This document shows, in pieces, positions 1 to 5,136 of a stretch of DNA of 5,136 nucleotides. The stretch's first letter is position 1. Every line of letters begins with the position of its first letter. The position numbers and the translations under genes are program-made. Source of the stretch: Candidatus Atribacteria bacterium 1244-E10-H5-B2 (GTDB taxonomy: Bacteria; Atribacterota; JS1; SB-45; 34-128). The notes under the pieces were generated by a model. That model searched no databases and was not told where the DNA came from. It saw nothing but the letters and a program-made list of their open reading frames with translations. The stretch covers positions 1 through 5,136 of the forward strand of contig NMQN01000877.1 in NCBI GenBank assembly GCA_003575245.1, read 5' to 3'.

Positions 1-94
1 TGTTAGGTTTAGCTAAAATAATTTAACCACTACTTTACTGCTCTTTTCTAATCCTTCGATATTTAATCCTATCTTTATTAAACCTGATGCCCGG
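1..94. repeat. Left arm of a perfect 94-bp inverted repeat
   Basis: Every base from 1 to 94 is the reverse complement of its partner in 330-423 (position i pairs with 424-i). The match breaks at 95/329. The arm may continue left of the window, because base 1 is still paired. It holds the last 26 codons and stop of a moeA gene read on the minus strand plus 12 nt beyond the stop. There are no transposase genes, terminal direct repeats or other IS features. A fold-back junction is the best explanation. Confidence 0.95.
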
Positions 95-334
95 ACCATG
101 GTAGAAATTAATCCTGATTTCCCCAGTATAGGCTCGGCATAAAATTTTTCACCTTCTTTATATACAAATACCCGTATATAATCTTCTCTCCCCGAATCTG
201 AAACCATATTGCAGGTCAGCTCTGCTTCTATTTCTTTGGCGGAATTATAATTATATTCTCCCCCCCTGTAACCAGCTAATCAAAGGTCGCACAAAAAGGT
301 TAAAAATTATCATCGCTGAGACTGGGTGGCCGGG
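13..334 (-). pseudogene. moeA: C-terminal fragment of a stand-alone MoeA, one frameshift
   Basis: This encodes the end of a molybdopterin molybdenumtransferase, the enzyme that inserts molybdate into adenylated molybdopterin. Reading down from 334, the first frame gives PGHPVSAMIIFNLFVRP and then LISWLQG, the MoeA signature after the catalytic domain (family form roughly GLPGxPVSAxxxFxxFVRP). The frame then shifts by one at a run of seven G (minus strand, 260-266). The next frame gives KEIEAELTCN, SGREDYIRV, GKSGLISTMVRASGLI and the end VVVKLF with a TAG stop, which is MoeA domain IV. With six G instead of seven the piece is one open frame of 106 residues plus stop, about a quarter of a usual ~400-residue MoeA. 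The N-terminal three quarters are absent: homology ends at 330-334, where the inverted arm begins. It is divergent from the fusion MoeA downstream (for example GREDYIRV against GDEEFLRV), so it is a different paralog. It is probably an intact upstream gene in the organism that looks broken here because of a chimeric junction and a homopolymer error; true decay is possible. Confidence 0.85.
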
Positions 335-423
335 CATCAGGTTTAATAAAGATAGGATTAAATATCGAAGGATTAGAAAAGAGCAGTAAAGTAGTGGTTA
401 AATTATTTTAGCTAAACCTAACA
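330..423. repeat. Right arm of the perfect 94-bp inverted repeat
   Basis: This is the exact reverse complement of 1-94, separated from it by 235 nt (95-329). On the + strand it runs from CCGGGCATCAGG through the last codons of moeA and 12 nt past the TAG stop, and then continues into the leader of the fusion gene. This arm is therefore likely to be the copy in native orientation, and the left one its inverted duplicate. The first bases (CCGGG, perhaps CCGGGCA) also fit the Pro-Gly codons of the MoeA motif on the other strand, so they form a microhomology at the join. Confidence 0.95.
331..411 (+). pseudogene. moeA: Last 26 codons of a stand-alone MoeA, native orientation
   Basis: The + strand frame reads RASGLIKIG, LNIEGLEKSS and KVVVKLF with a TAG stop at 409-411, the extreme C-terminus of MoeA domain IV. 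It is identical to the end of the minus-strand fragment because it lies in the repeat arm. Upstream of 330 this frame leaves MoeA and meets a stop at 301-303, so no complete gene exists here. It points the same way as the cofactor operon and ends 225 nt before the next start codon. This suggests that the true genome has a full moeA directly upstream of the MoeA fusion gene. No start or ribosome binding site belongs to this fragment. Confidence 0.8.
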
Positions 424-636
424 AAAAGTAGGAGGTCCTTTTTTTATATAGTACATAGTTATAATGAAGAAGAAAAATAGCGTAAAGCACGTAGCGTACC
501 GACTATTGCGTGAAGAGGAATAGTTAGATGGTTGAGGAATGAGTATATTGAAGAATTAATATTAAACTAATTAACCAACAAACCAGTTAACTAGCTAACC
601 AAGTACTAGCGACTAATTGGGGAAGGAAAAATTGAT
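424..636 (+). other. AT-rich leader between the moeA tail and the fusion gene
   Basis: I see no convincing gene here. An AGGAGGT sequence at 430-436 looks like a Shine-Dalgarno but has no start codon at a usable distance. A perfect TATAAT at 460-465 could be a -10 box, but no good -35 lies 16-18 nt before it. TTGAGG (532-537) followed after 19 nt by TAATAT (557-562) is another weak promoter candidate. Between 567 and 601 there are two similar 11-mers, CTAATTAACCA (567-577) and CTAGCTAACCA (591-601), 24 nt apart, with further AACCA words between them. These could bind a regulator or be low-complexity drift. I see no GC-rich stem architecture of the Moco riboswitch kind. Confidence 0.5.
619..627 (+). 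promoter_or_regulatory. Ribosome binding site of the MoeA fusion gene
   Basis: The purine-rich GGGGAAGGA ends 9 nt before the TTG at 637. No in-frame ATG lies near it, and the first MoeA-like residues follow directly after the TTG. This site therefore decides the non-ATG start. Confidence 0.7.
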
Positions 637-2622
637 TTGAGAAGAAATATTTATTTAAGTAAATTAGCTTTAAAAGAAGCTCAAGAAAAATTTTATAAAA
701 CTTTATTAAAATACAAATTTACTCAGCCTTTAAAAGGGGAATTGGTTTCTACTGAAGATTCTTTAGGACGGATTACCGCAGAACCAATTTTTGCCAAGAT
801 ATCCTCTCCTTATTATCAGGCAGCAGCTATGGATGGAGTAGTGGTCAGAGCAAGGGATACTTATGAAGCTTCCGAATCTTCTCCTATTACTTTAAAGATT
901 AATCAAGACTTTCATTTTATAAATACCGGTAATCCTATACCTTTCGGTTTTGATGCAGTTATAAAGATTGAAGATATAAATCTTTTAAATGAATTTAAAG
1001 GAGATAAGAACAAAGATATTTCTGATGATTTTACCGATGATTCAAAAGAAGAAAATATTAATGAAATTAAAATATTTTCGGCAGTTTCCCCGGGGCAACA
1101 TATCCGCAACATTGGGGAAGATGTGGTAGCTCATCAGTTAATTATCCCTGTAAATCATAGAATCCGTCCAGTAGATATTGGAGCTTTATTGGCAGGAGGA
1201 GTAAACCAACTTCTTGTCCGCAGGAAGCTCAAGGTAGCAGTTATACCTACGGGTGATGAATTGATTCCACCAGGGGAAGAAATTAGTCCTGATAAAATTA
1301 TTGAATATAATTCTAAAATAATTAAAGGTTTGATTTACGAGTGGGGAGGAAAGGCAAAAGTATACAAAATTGTTAAAGACATTCCCGTAGATTTAAAGGG
1401 GATTTTGCTTCAAGCTGCCTTACAAAATGATGTAGTAGTGGTTCTTGCCGGTTCCTCTGCTGGCTCAAAAGATTTCACTTCCGGGATTGTTAAAAGTATA
1501 GGTGATGTTTTGGTTCACGGAGTAGCTATTATGCCAGGGAAACCGACAATTTTAGGAATTATTGATGATACTCCTCTCATCGGGCTTCCCGGTTACCCGA
1601 TCTCAGCAATCATTGCTGCGGAGCAATTTTTAAAACCTTTAGTCTTCCGTAAATTAGGATTGACTATAAAAAGGCGCGAAGAAATTAAAGTTCATATGGC
1701 TCACAAAGTGGTTTCTAATTTGGGAGACGAAGAATTTCTAAGAGTAAAATTAGGAAATATAGATGGGAAAATAATGGCTTATCCTCTTTCCCGAGGAGCG
1801 GGAGTGGTTACTTCTTTGGTAGAAGCAGATGCCCTGATTCGTATTCCCTTGCTTAAGGAGGGGGTAGATTTTGGAGAAGAAGTAGAAGCTGAACTTTTAG
1901 AAGATTTAAATAGAATAAAGAACAATATCATTGTGACCGGTAGTCATGATTTAGTTTTGGATATTTTAAGAAATGAATTACAAGAAGAGTTTTCTGATTT
2001 TAATTTAGTGTCCTTTAATGTAGGAAGTATGGGAGGATTATTAGCCTTGAAACAAAAAAGAACCCATCTTGCCACCGCTCATCTATTGGATCCGGAGAGT
2101 GGAGAATATAATTTTCCCTACATAAAAAAGATGCTTCCTCAGAGAGAATTAATAGTTGTGAATCTAACATACCGAGAACAAGGGATAATGGTAAAAAGAG
2201 GAAATCCAAAAAATATCAAAGGAATAGATGATTTAGTTAAAAAGGATATAAAGTTTATTAATAGACAGAAAGGATCAGGAACCAGAGTTTTATTGGATTA
2301 TCTATTAAAAAAGAAAGGCATTAATCCTTTAGATATTCAGGGTTATTCTAAGGAAGAGTACACTCATTTAATGGTGGCTTCTGCCGTAGCGGAAGGGAGC
2401 GTAGATGCAGGTCTGGGGATTTTGTCTGCTACCAAAGCCTTTAACTTAGATTTTGTGCCAGTGGCCAAAGAAAGGTATGATATAATTATACCTAAAGAGT
2501 ACCACTCTTCATTAAGGATTCAAAAATTATTGACTATTATCAGATCGGAAAAATTTAGAAAAAAAGTCTTGAGTTTGGGTGGATATGACCTCTCTCAGAG
2601 TGGAAAGGTAATAAAAGAATGA
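637..2622 (+). CDS. moeA: MoeA fused to a C-terminal substrate-binding-like domain
   Basis: The 661-residue protein joins a molybdopterin molybdenumtransferase (about 1-425) to a periplasmic-binding-protein-like domain (about 428-661) of the type often annotated as LysR substrate-binding. It should be cytoplasmic, since no signal peptide or membrane segment is visible. The MoeA part shows AMDG (64-67), NTGNPIPFGFDAVIKIED (96-113), the PGQHIRNIGED segment (152-162), TGDEL (205-209), AGSSAGSKDF (271-280, in place of the usual SGG.S.GD.D), PGKPT (300-304) and GLPGYPISA (316-324). Domain IV includes EEFLRVKL and GAGVVTSL. The C-terminal part has VTGSHDLVLDIL (433-444), YNFPYIKK (491-498), NRQKGSGTR (542-550) and YTHLMVASAVAEGSVDAGLGI (575-595, quoted here by its ends YTHLM and DAGLGI), typical of this fusion family. 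Its ligand is not established; molybdate, tungstate or a cofactor intermediate are guesses. An acidic, Lys/Asp/Glu-rich insert (about 116-143) interrupts domain II. The start is TTG with a good Shine-Dalgarno. The stop overlaps the moaA start by four bases (ATGA). As a second MoeA beside a stand-alone one, it may have a different metal preference; this is inference. Confidence 0.93.
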   Translation: MRRNIYLSKLALKEAQEKFYKTLLKYKFTQPLKGELVSTEDSLGRITAEPIFAKISSPYYQAAAMDGVVVRARDTYEASESSPITLKINQDFHFINTGNPIPFGFDAVIKIEDINLLNEFKGDKNKDISDDFTDDSKEENINEIKIFSAVSPGQHIRNIGEDVVAHQLIIPVNHRIRPVDIGALLAGGVNQLLVRRKLKVAVIPTGDELIPPGEEISPDKIIEYNSKIIKGLIYEWGGKAKVYKIVKDIPVDLKGILLQAALQNDVVVVLAGSSAGSKDFTSGIVKSIGDVLVHGVAIMPGKPTILGIIDDTPLIGLPGYPISAIIAAEQFLKPLVFRKLGLTIKRREEIKVHMAHKVVSNLGDEEFLRVKLGNIDGKIMAYPLSRGAGVVTSLVEADALIRIPLLKEGVDFGEEVEAELLEDLNRIKNNIIVTGSHDLVLDILRNELQEEFSDFNLVSFNVGSMGGLLALKQKRTHLATAHLLDPESGEYNFPYIKKMLPQRELIVVNLTYREQGIMVKRGNPKNIKGIDDLVKKDIKFINRQKGSGTRVLLDYLLKKKGINPLDIQGYSKEEYTHLMVASAVAEGSVDAGLGILSATKAFNLDFVPVAKERYDIIIPKEYHSSLRIQKLLTIIRSEKFRKKVLSLGGYDLSQSGKVIKE

Positions 2623-3629
2623 ATAAACTAATAGATAATTTGGGAAGAGAAATTTCCTACCTTCGGGTTTCTGTTACCGATCGATGTAACTATAGGTGCA
2701 TTTACTGTAAACCCGAAGAACAATTTGAATTTATCCCACATGAAGAAATTTTAAGGTATGAAGAAATTGTAGAAATTATCGAAGAAGCGGTAAATTTAGG
2801 TGTTACCAAAGTCAGGATTACTGGCGGCGAACCTTTAGTCAGAAAAGGAGTAGTAGATTTTATAAAGAAATTAAAAGAGATTAAAAAACTAGAAGATATA
2901 TCTTTAACCACTAATGGTTTTTTCTTAAGTGAATATGCTGAAAAATTAAAAGATGCTGGACTGAATCGGGTAAATATTAGTTTAGACTCCCTGCAGGAAG
3001 AAAAATATAAAAGAATCACTCGAGGGGGGAGTTTAGAAAAAGCATTAAGAGGAATCGATTCTGCTTTAAAGGCAGGATTACTGCCTATCAAAATTAATAT
3101 TGTACTAATTAAGGGAATTAACGATGATGAAGTAGAAGATTTTGTAAGATTGACTTTGGGAAGACCATTAAATATTCGTTTTATTGAATTTATGCCCTCC
3201 GGAGAAGAGCTAAAAGATAATTATAGGGATAAGTTTATTTCAGTTTTGGAAATCAAAGAGAGTTTAGCAGAAAAATACTCATTTAGACCTGTTGATATAA
3301 ATTCAGGTGATGGACCAGCAAAATATTACCAGATTAAAGGTGGTCAAGGTACCATAGGTTTTATTACTGCCTTGAGCCAGCATTTTTGTAAAACCTGTAA
3401 TCGGATAAGGTTAACTTCCGAAGGCAAACTAAGGCCTTGTTTGTTTTCGAATATACAGGTTGATATTAAGCAGGCAATAAGAAATGCAAAAACCGATGAT
3501 AAAATAATCAGGAGTAAAATAATAAGAAATAATATAGGAGAAGCAATAAGCATAAAACCCGAAGGTCATAGATTAAATGAGAAATTCTCAAATAGAGACT
3601 CTTTTAAGATGTCTAAAATTGGAGGATAG
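2619..3629 (+). CDS. moaA: GTP 3',8-cyclase MoaA (radical SAM)
   Basis: MoaA catalyses the first step of cofactor synthesis: with S-adenosylmethionine it converts GTP to 3',8-cyclo-7,8-dihydro-GTP, which MoaC then rearranges. At 336 residues it has the normal family length. The N-terminal radical-SAM cluster is CNYRCIYC (Cys23, 27, 30; CX3CX2C) in the context [24 protein letters not shown] (66-78) is the SAM-binding GGEP region, followed by LTTNG (96-100) and NISLDSL (119-125). The second cluster near the C-terminus is [19 protein letters not shown] (Cys257, 260, 274; CX2CX13C), with Arg262 and Arg264 matching the conserved GTP-contacting arginines. The protein ends in the conserved Gly-Gly tail (MSKIGG) that enters the active site. 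All key residues are present, so it should be active under anoxic conditions. The ATG overlaps the stop of the MoeA fusion (ATGA), with a weak GGAAAGG site 10 nt upstream inside that gene, indicating translational coupling. Confidence 0.97.
   Translation: MNKLIDNLGREISYLRVSVTDRCNYRCIYCKPEEQFEFIPHEEILRYEEIVEIIEEAVNLGVTKVRITGGEPLVRKGVVDFIKKLKEIKKLEDISLTTNGFFLSEYAEKLKDAGLNRVNISLDSLQEEKYKRITRGGSLEKALRGIDSALKAGLLPIKINIVLIKGINDDEVEDFVRLTLGRPLNIRFIEFMPSGEELKDNYRDKFISVLEIKESLAEKYSFRPVDINSGDGPAKYYQIKGGQGTIGFITALSQHFCKTCNRIRLTSEGKLRPCLFSNIQVDIKQAIRNAKTDDKIIRSKIIRNNIGEAISIKPEGHRLNEKFSNRDSFKMSKIGG
3621..3626 (+). promoter_or_regulatory. Ribosome binding site that sets the moaC start
   Basis: GGAGGA lies 7 nt before the ATG at 3634 and inside the last codons of moaA (its Gly-Gly tail). 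It supports the ATG at 3634 rather than the earlier in-frame ATG at 3577, which has no comparable site and would add 19 residues unlike MoaC. Confidence 0.8.
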
Positions 3630-3633
3630 CAAA

Positions 3634-4131
3634 ATGAAAGAAAAAGAACTAAGCCATTTTAATAAAAATGGTAGGCCGCATATGGTGGATGTTGGAGGTA
3701 AAGAAGACACACAACGAATAGCTATTGCGGAAGGTTCTATAGTTATGCAACCAGAGACTTTGAAGCTGATTAAAGATAGAAAGATCGCCAAGGGAGACGT
3801 TTTGGCAGTAGCCCAGGTAGCAGGCATTATGGCTGCTAAAAAGACCAGCCAGATTATTCCAATGTGTCATCCTTTAATACTTACCAATGTGGATCTTAAT
3901 TTTACAATCAATGAGAATGAGAATAAGATTATTATTCAATCTAAAGTCAAAACTATGGGAAAAACCGGAGTGGAGATGGAAGCTTTAACTGCAGTAGCGG
4001 CTGCTGGCCTTACTATTTATGATATGTGTAAAGCAGCAGATAGGGAGATGGCTATTAAATCGATATATCTTTTAGAAAAAAGCGGAGGCAAGAGTGGGTA
4101 TTTTTCGAGACCATTAAAAAAGAGGGATTAA
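3634..4131 (+). CDS. moaC: Cyclic pyranopterin monophosphate synthase MoaC
   Basis: MoaC converts the MoaA product 3',8-cyclo-7,8-dihydro-GTP into cyclic pyranopterin monophosphate (precursor Z). From the chosen ATG the protein has 165 residues, the normal family length, and begins [17 protein letters not shown] like other MoaC proteins. Conserved blocks are KGDV (53-56), [19 protein letters not shown] (63-81), [12 protein letters not shown] (109-120), [14 protein letters not shown] (126-139) and [10 protein letters not shown] (146-155). By alignment with E. coli MoaC, Lys53 and Lys133 match the catalytic Lys51 and Lys131, and Asp130 matches Asp128. The gene begins 4 nt after the moaA stop, so the two successive enzymes are made together. 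The tail after SGGKSG ([10 protein letters not shown]) is short and basic, as is common. Confidence 0.97.
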   Translation: MKEKELSHFNKNGRPHMVDVGGKEDTQRIAIAEGSIVMQPETLKLIKDRKIAKGDVLAVAQVAGIMAAKKTSQIIPMCHPLILTNVDLNFTINENENKIIIQSKVKTMGKTGVEMEALTAVAAAGLTIYDMCKAADREMAIKSIYLLEKSGGKSGYFSRPLKKRD

Positions 4132-4166
4132 ATATGTAGATAAACGATAAGGAGAAAGGAGATAAA

Positions 4167-4616
4167 ATGGATAAGATAAAAGGAAAGATAGTTGCTGTAT
4201 GTCGAAGTGAAAAGAAGGGGACTGTAAAAAAAGAGATAGCTGAAGGGCTATTAATCGAGGACTTCGGATTAGAGAAAGATGCTCATTCAGGCAAGTGGCA
4301 CCGGCAGATTAGTCTTTTAGGAATCGAAAGCATAAATAAGATGCGTGATAAGGGTTACCAATTATCTTTTGGAGATTTTGCTGAAAATTTAACCGTGAAA
4401 GGTTTAGTCCTATATAAGCTTCCAATAGGCACAAAGTTAAAGATTGACGAAGAGGTGCTATTGGAAGTTACCCAGATTGGGAAAAAATGCCATTATGACT
4501 GTGAAATAAGAAAAAAGATTGGAGATTGCGTAATGCCCCGGGAAGGTATTTTTACTCGTGTTTTAAAGGGCGGAAAAGTAAAAGCCGGTGATGAGATTGA
4601 GGTGCTTTCCGAATGA
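4167..4616 (+). CDS. MOSC-domain protein
   Basis: This is a 149-residue single-domain MOSC protein. MOSC (molybdenum cofactor sulfurase C-terminal) domains bind molybdenum-cofactor or sulfur-carrying groups, and stand-alone bacterial ones often sit in Moco operons; the exact reaction of this small type is unsettled. Visible family blocks are GLEKDAHSGKWHRQISLL (34-51), FGDFAENLTVKGL (68-80), TQIGKKCHYDC (102-112) and GDCVMPREGIFTRVLKGG (119-136), ending in GDEIEV. Cys108, Cys112 and Cys121 are candidates for the sulfur- or cofactor-binding cysteines; MOSC proteins have one highly conserved cysteine in this region. There is no signal peptide or membrane segment. The ATG is preceded by two Shine-Dalgarno-like runs (AAGGAG at 4149-4154 and AGGAG at 4157-4161). 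The gap after moaC is 35 nt, and the stop overlaps the mogA start by four bases. Co-translation with MogA suggests a role near the adenylated molybdopterin or metal-insertion step; this is inference. Confidence 0.92.
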   Translation: MDKIKGKIVAVCRSEKKGTVKKEIAEGLLIEDFGLEKDAHSGKWHRQISLLGIESINKMRDKGYQLSFGDFAENLTVKGLVLYKLPIGTKLKIDEEVLLEVTQIGKKCHYDCEIRKKIGDCVMPREGIFTRVLKGGKVKAGDEIEVLSE

Positions 4617-5119
4617 TTAAAGTCGGGATTTTAACTATAAGTGATAAAGGGTCAATGGGAGATAGAGAAGATCTAAGTGGAAAAGTAATCGAAGAAATAA
4701 TCAAGAAGATTAATGGAGAAGTTAAATATTATCAAATTATTCCTGATGAAAAGGATATTATTCAAGAAGAGTTGATAAAGGCAGTTGATAAATTACATCT
4801 CGATTTAATTTTAACTACCGGAGGAACGGGTTTAGCCAAAAGAGATGTTACTCCGGAGGCTACTTTGGCGATAATCGAAAAAGAAGTTCCGGGGATTAGT
4901 GAAATCATCAGAAGCGAAAGTTTTAAAAAGACAAATCGAGCGATATTATCTCGAGGAATGGCAGGGATTAGGAAAGAAAGTTTGATAATAAATTTACCCG
5001 GCAGCCCTAAAGGAGTAAGAGAATCTTTAGAAATAATATTAGAGGCATTGCCGCACGGTATAGAAATTTTAATAGGCCAAGCTACTGAGTGTGGAAGAAA
5101 CGATAAAGAAATTAGGTGA
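4613..5119 (+). CDS. mogA: Molybdopterin adenylyltransferase MogA/MoaB
   Basis: The product activates molybdopterin with ATP to give adenylyl-molybdopterin, the substrate of MoeA. At 168 residues it is a complete MogA/MoaB-type protein. It shows VGILTISDKGSMGDREDLSG (4-23), PDE (44-46), LTTGGTGLAKRDVTPEAT (67-84), EVPGISEIIRSES (91-103), LPGSPKGVRESL (128-139) and ALPHGIEIL (145-153). Asp45 and Asp78 correspond to E. coli MogA Asp49 and Asp82, which are needed for activity. The ATG overlaps the MOSC stop (ATGA), with GAGGTG (4599-4604) as a plausible ribosome site. MogA and MoaB are close homologs, and the symbol is a choice between them; the two conserved Asp residues support catalytic activity. 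Its partner MoeA is encoded in the same operon. Confidence 0.93.
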   Translation: MIKVGILTISDKGSMGDREDLSGKVIEEIIKKINGEVKYYQIIPDEKDIIQEELIKAVDKLHLDLILTTGGTGLAKRDVTPEATLAIIEKEVPGISEIIRSESFKKTNRAILSRGMAGIRKESLIINLPGSPKGVRESLEIILEALPHGIEILIGQATECGRNDKEIR

Positions 5120-5125
5120 AAATTA

Positions 5126-5136
5126 ATGAAAGTTAT
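5126..5136 (+). CDS. Possible start of the next operon gene (truncated)
   Basis: An ATG 6 nt after the mogA stop opens a frame reading Met-Lys-Val before the window ends. AGGTGAA (5114-5120) lies just upstream at a usable distance and overlaps the mogA stop. The tight spacing matches the rest of the operon. Three codons are too few to name the product. Confidence 0.4.

Noticed and set aside
1..423. Insertion sequence or miniature inverted-repeat element
   Set aside because: The arms are inside a moeA coding sequence, and the spacer is also moeA. There are no target-site duplications or transposase remnants.
423..445. Possible intrinsic terminator after the moeA tail (A-run, AGGAGGTCC, T-run)
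   Set aside because: The only stems are AAAAAG/CTTTTT with a 9-nt loop, or AGGA/TCCT with a 2-nt loop. Both are too weak in GC pairs to call a terminator.
464..523. Short + strand open frame starting ATGAAGAAGAAA (19 codons)
   Set aside because: The AGGAGGT at 430-436 is 27 nt from its ATG, too far to serve it. The peptide is short and lysine/glutamate-rich with no recognisable family.
424..636. Moco riboswitch in the operon leader
   Set aside because: The region is long enough but AT-rich throughout, and I cannot find the paired GC-rich stems expected. A covariance-model search would be decisive.
2702..3091. 129-codon minus-strand open frame inside moaA
   Set aside because: It is antisense to a well-conserved radical-SAM gene with all motifs intact, and its Ser/Phe/Ile-rich translation has no family signature. 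It is a shadow of the real frame.
3577..3633. Longer moaC from the ATG at 3577
   Set aside because: It overlaps moaA by 53 nt, lacks a ribosome site and adds 19 residues unlike MoaC. The ATG at 3634 has GGAGGA 7 nt upstream and matches family starts.

Overview
The window is an AT-rich bacterial segment carrying, on the + strand, a compact operon for molybdenum (or tungsten) cofactor biosynthesis. The order is a MoeA–substrate-binding-domain fusion (637-2622), MoaA (2619-3629), MoaC (3634-4131), a MOSC-domain protein (4167-4616), MogA/MoaB (4613-5119) and possibly the first codons of another gene (from 5126). The genes overlap or nearly abut (ATGA overlaps at 2619 and 4613), so they are almost certainly co-transcribed. 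Gene order, base composition and Shine-Dalgarno use suit an anaerobic low-GC bacterium of the Clostridia or Atribacterota kind. That is an impression from the sequence, not a placement.

The left end (1-423) is abnormal. It is a perfect 94-bp inverted repeat (1-94 against 330-423) around a 235-nt spacer. Reading the minus strand from 334 down to 13 gives the C-terminal quarter of a second, stand-alone MoeA, starting at its PGHPVSAM motif and ending at the natural stop. It is interrupted only by one extra G in a 7-G run (260-266). The right arm repeats the last 26 codons of the same gene on the + strand (331-411). The simplest reading is that the real chromosome has a stand-alone moeA on the + strand just upstream of the fusion gene, and that the left end of this sequence is a fold-back. 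This could be an amplification or assembly chimera, or less likely a real fold-back rearrangement, joined at a short shared CCGGG(CA) sequence.

From 424 to 636 there is no convincing gene. This stretch is the leader of the fusion gene, which starts at a TTG behind a good Shine-Dalgarno.

The gene set covers most of the pathway. MoaA and MoaC convert GTP to cyclic pyranopterin monophosphate. MogA adenylates molybdopterin. The two MoeA-type proteins would insert the metal, and the fusion carries an extra ligand-binding-like domain. The MOSC protein probably acts on the cofactor or its sulfur. MoaD, MoaE and MoeB, needed for the dithiolene step, are not in the window. I found no previously undescribed system. 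The points worth following up are the fold-back end, the hidden frameshift in the MoeA remnant and the acidic insert in the fusion MoeA.
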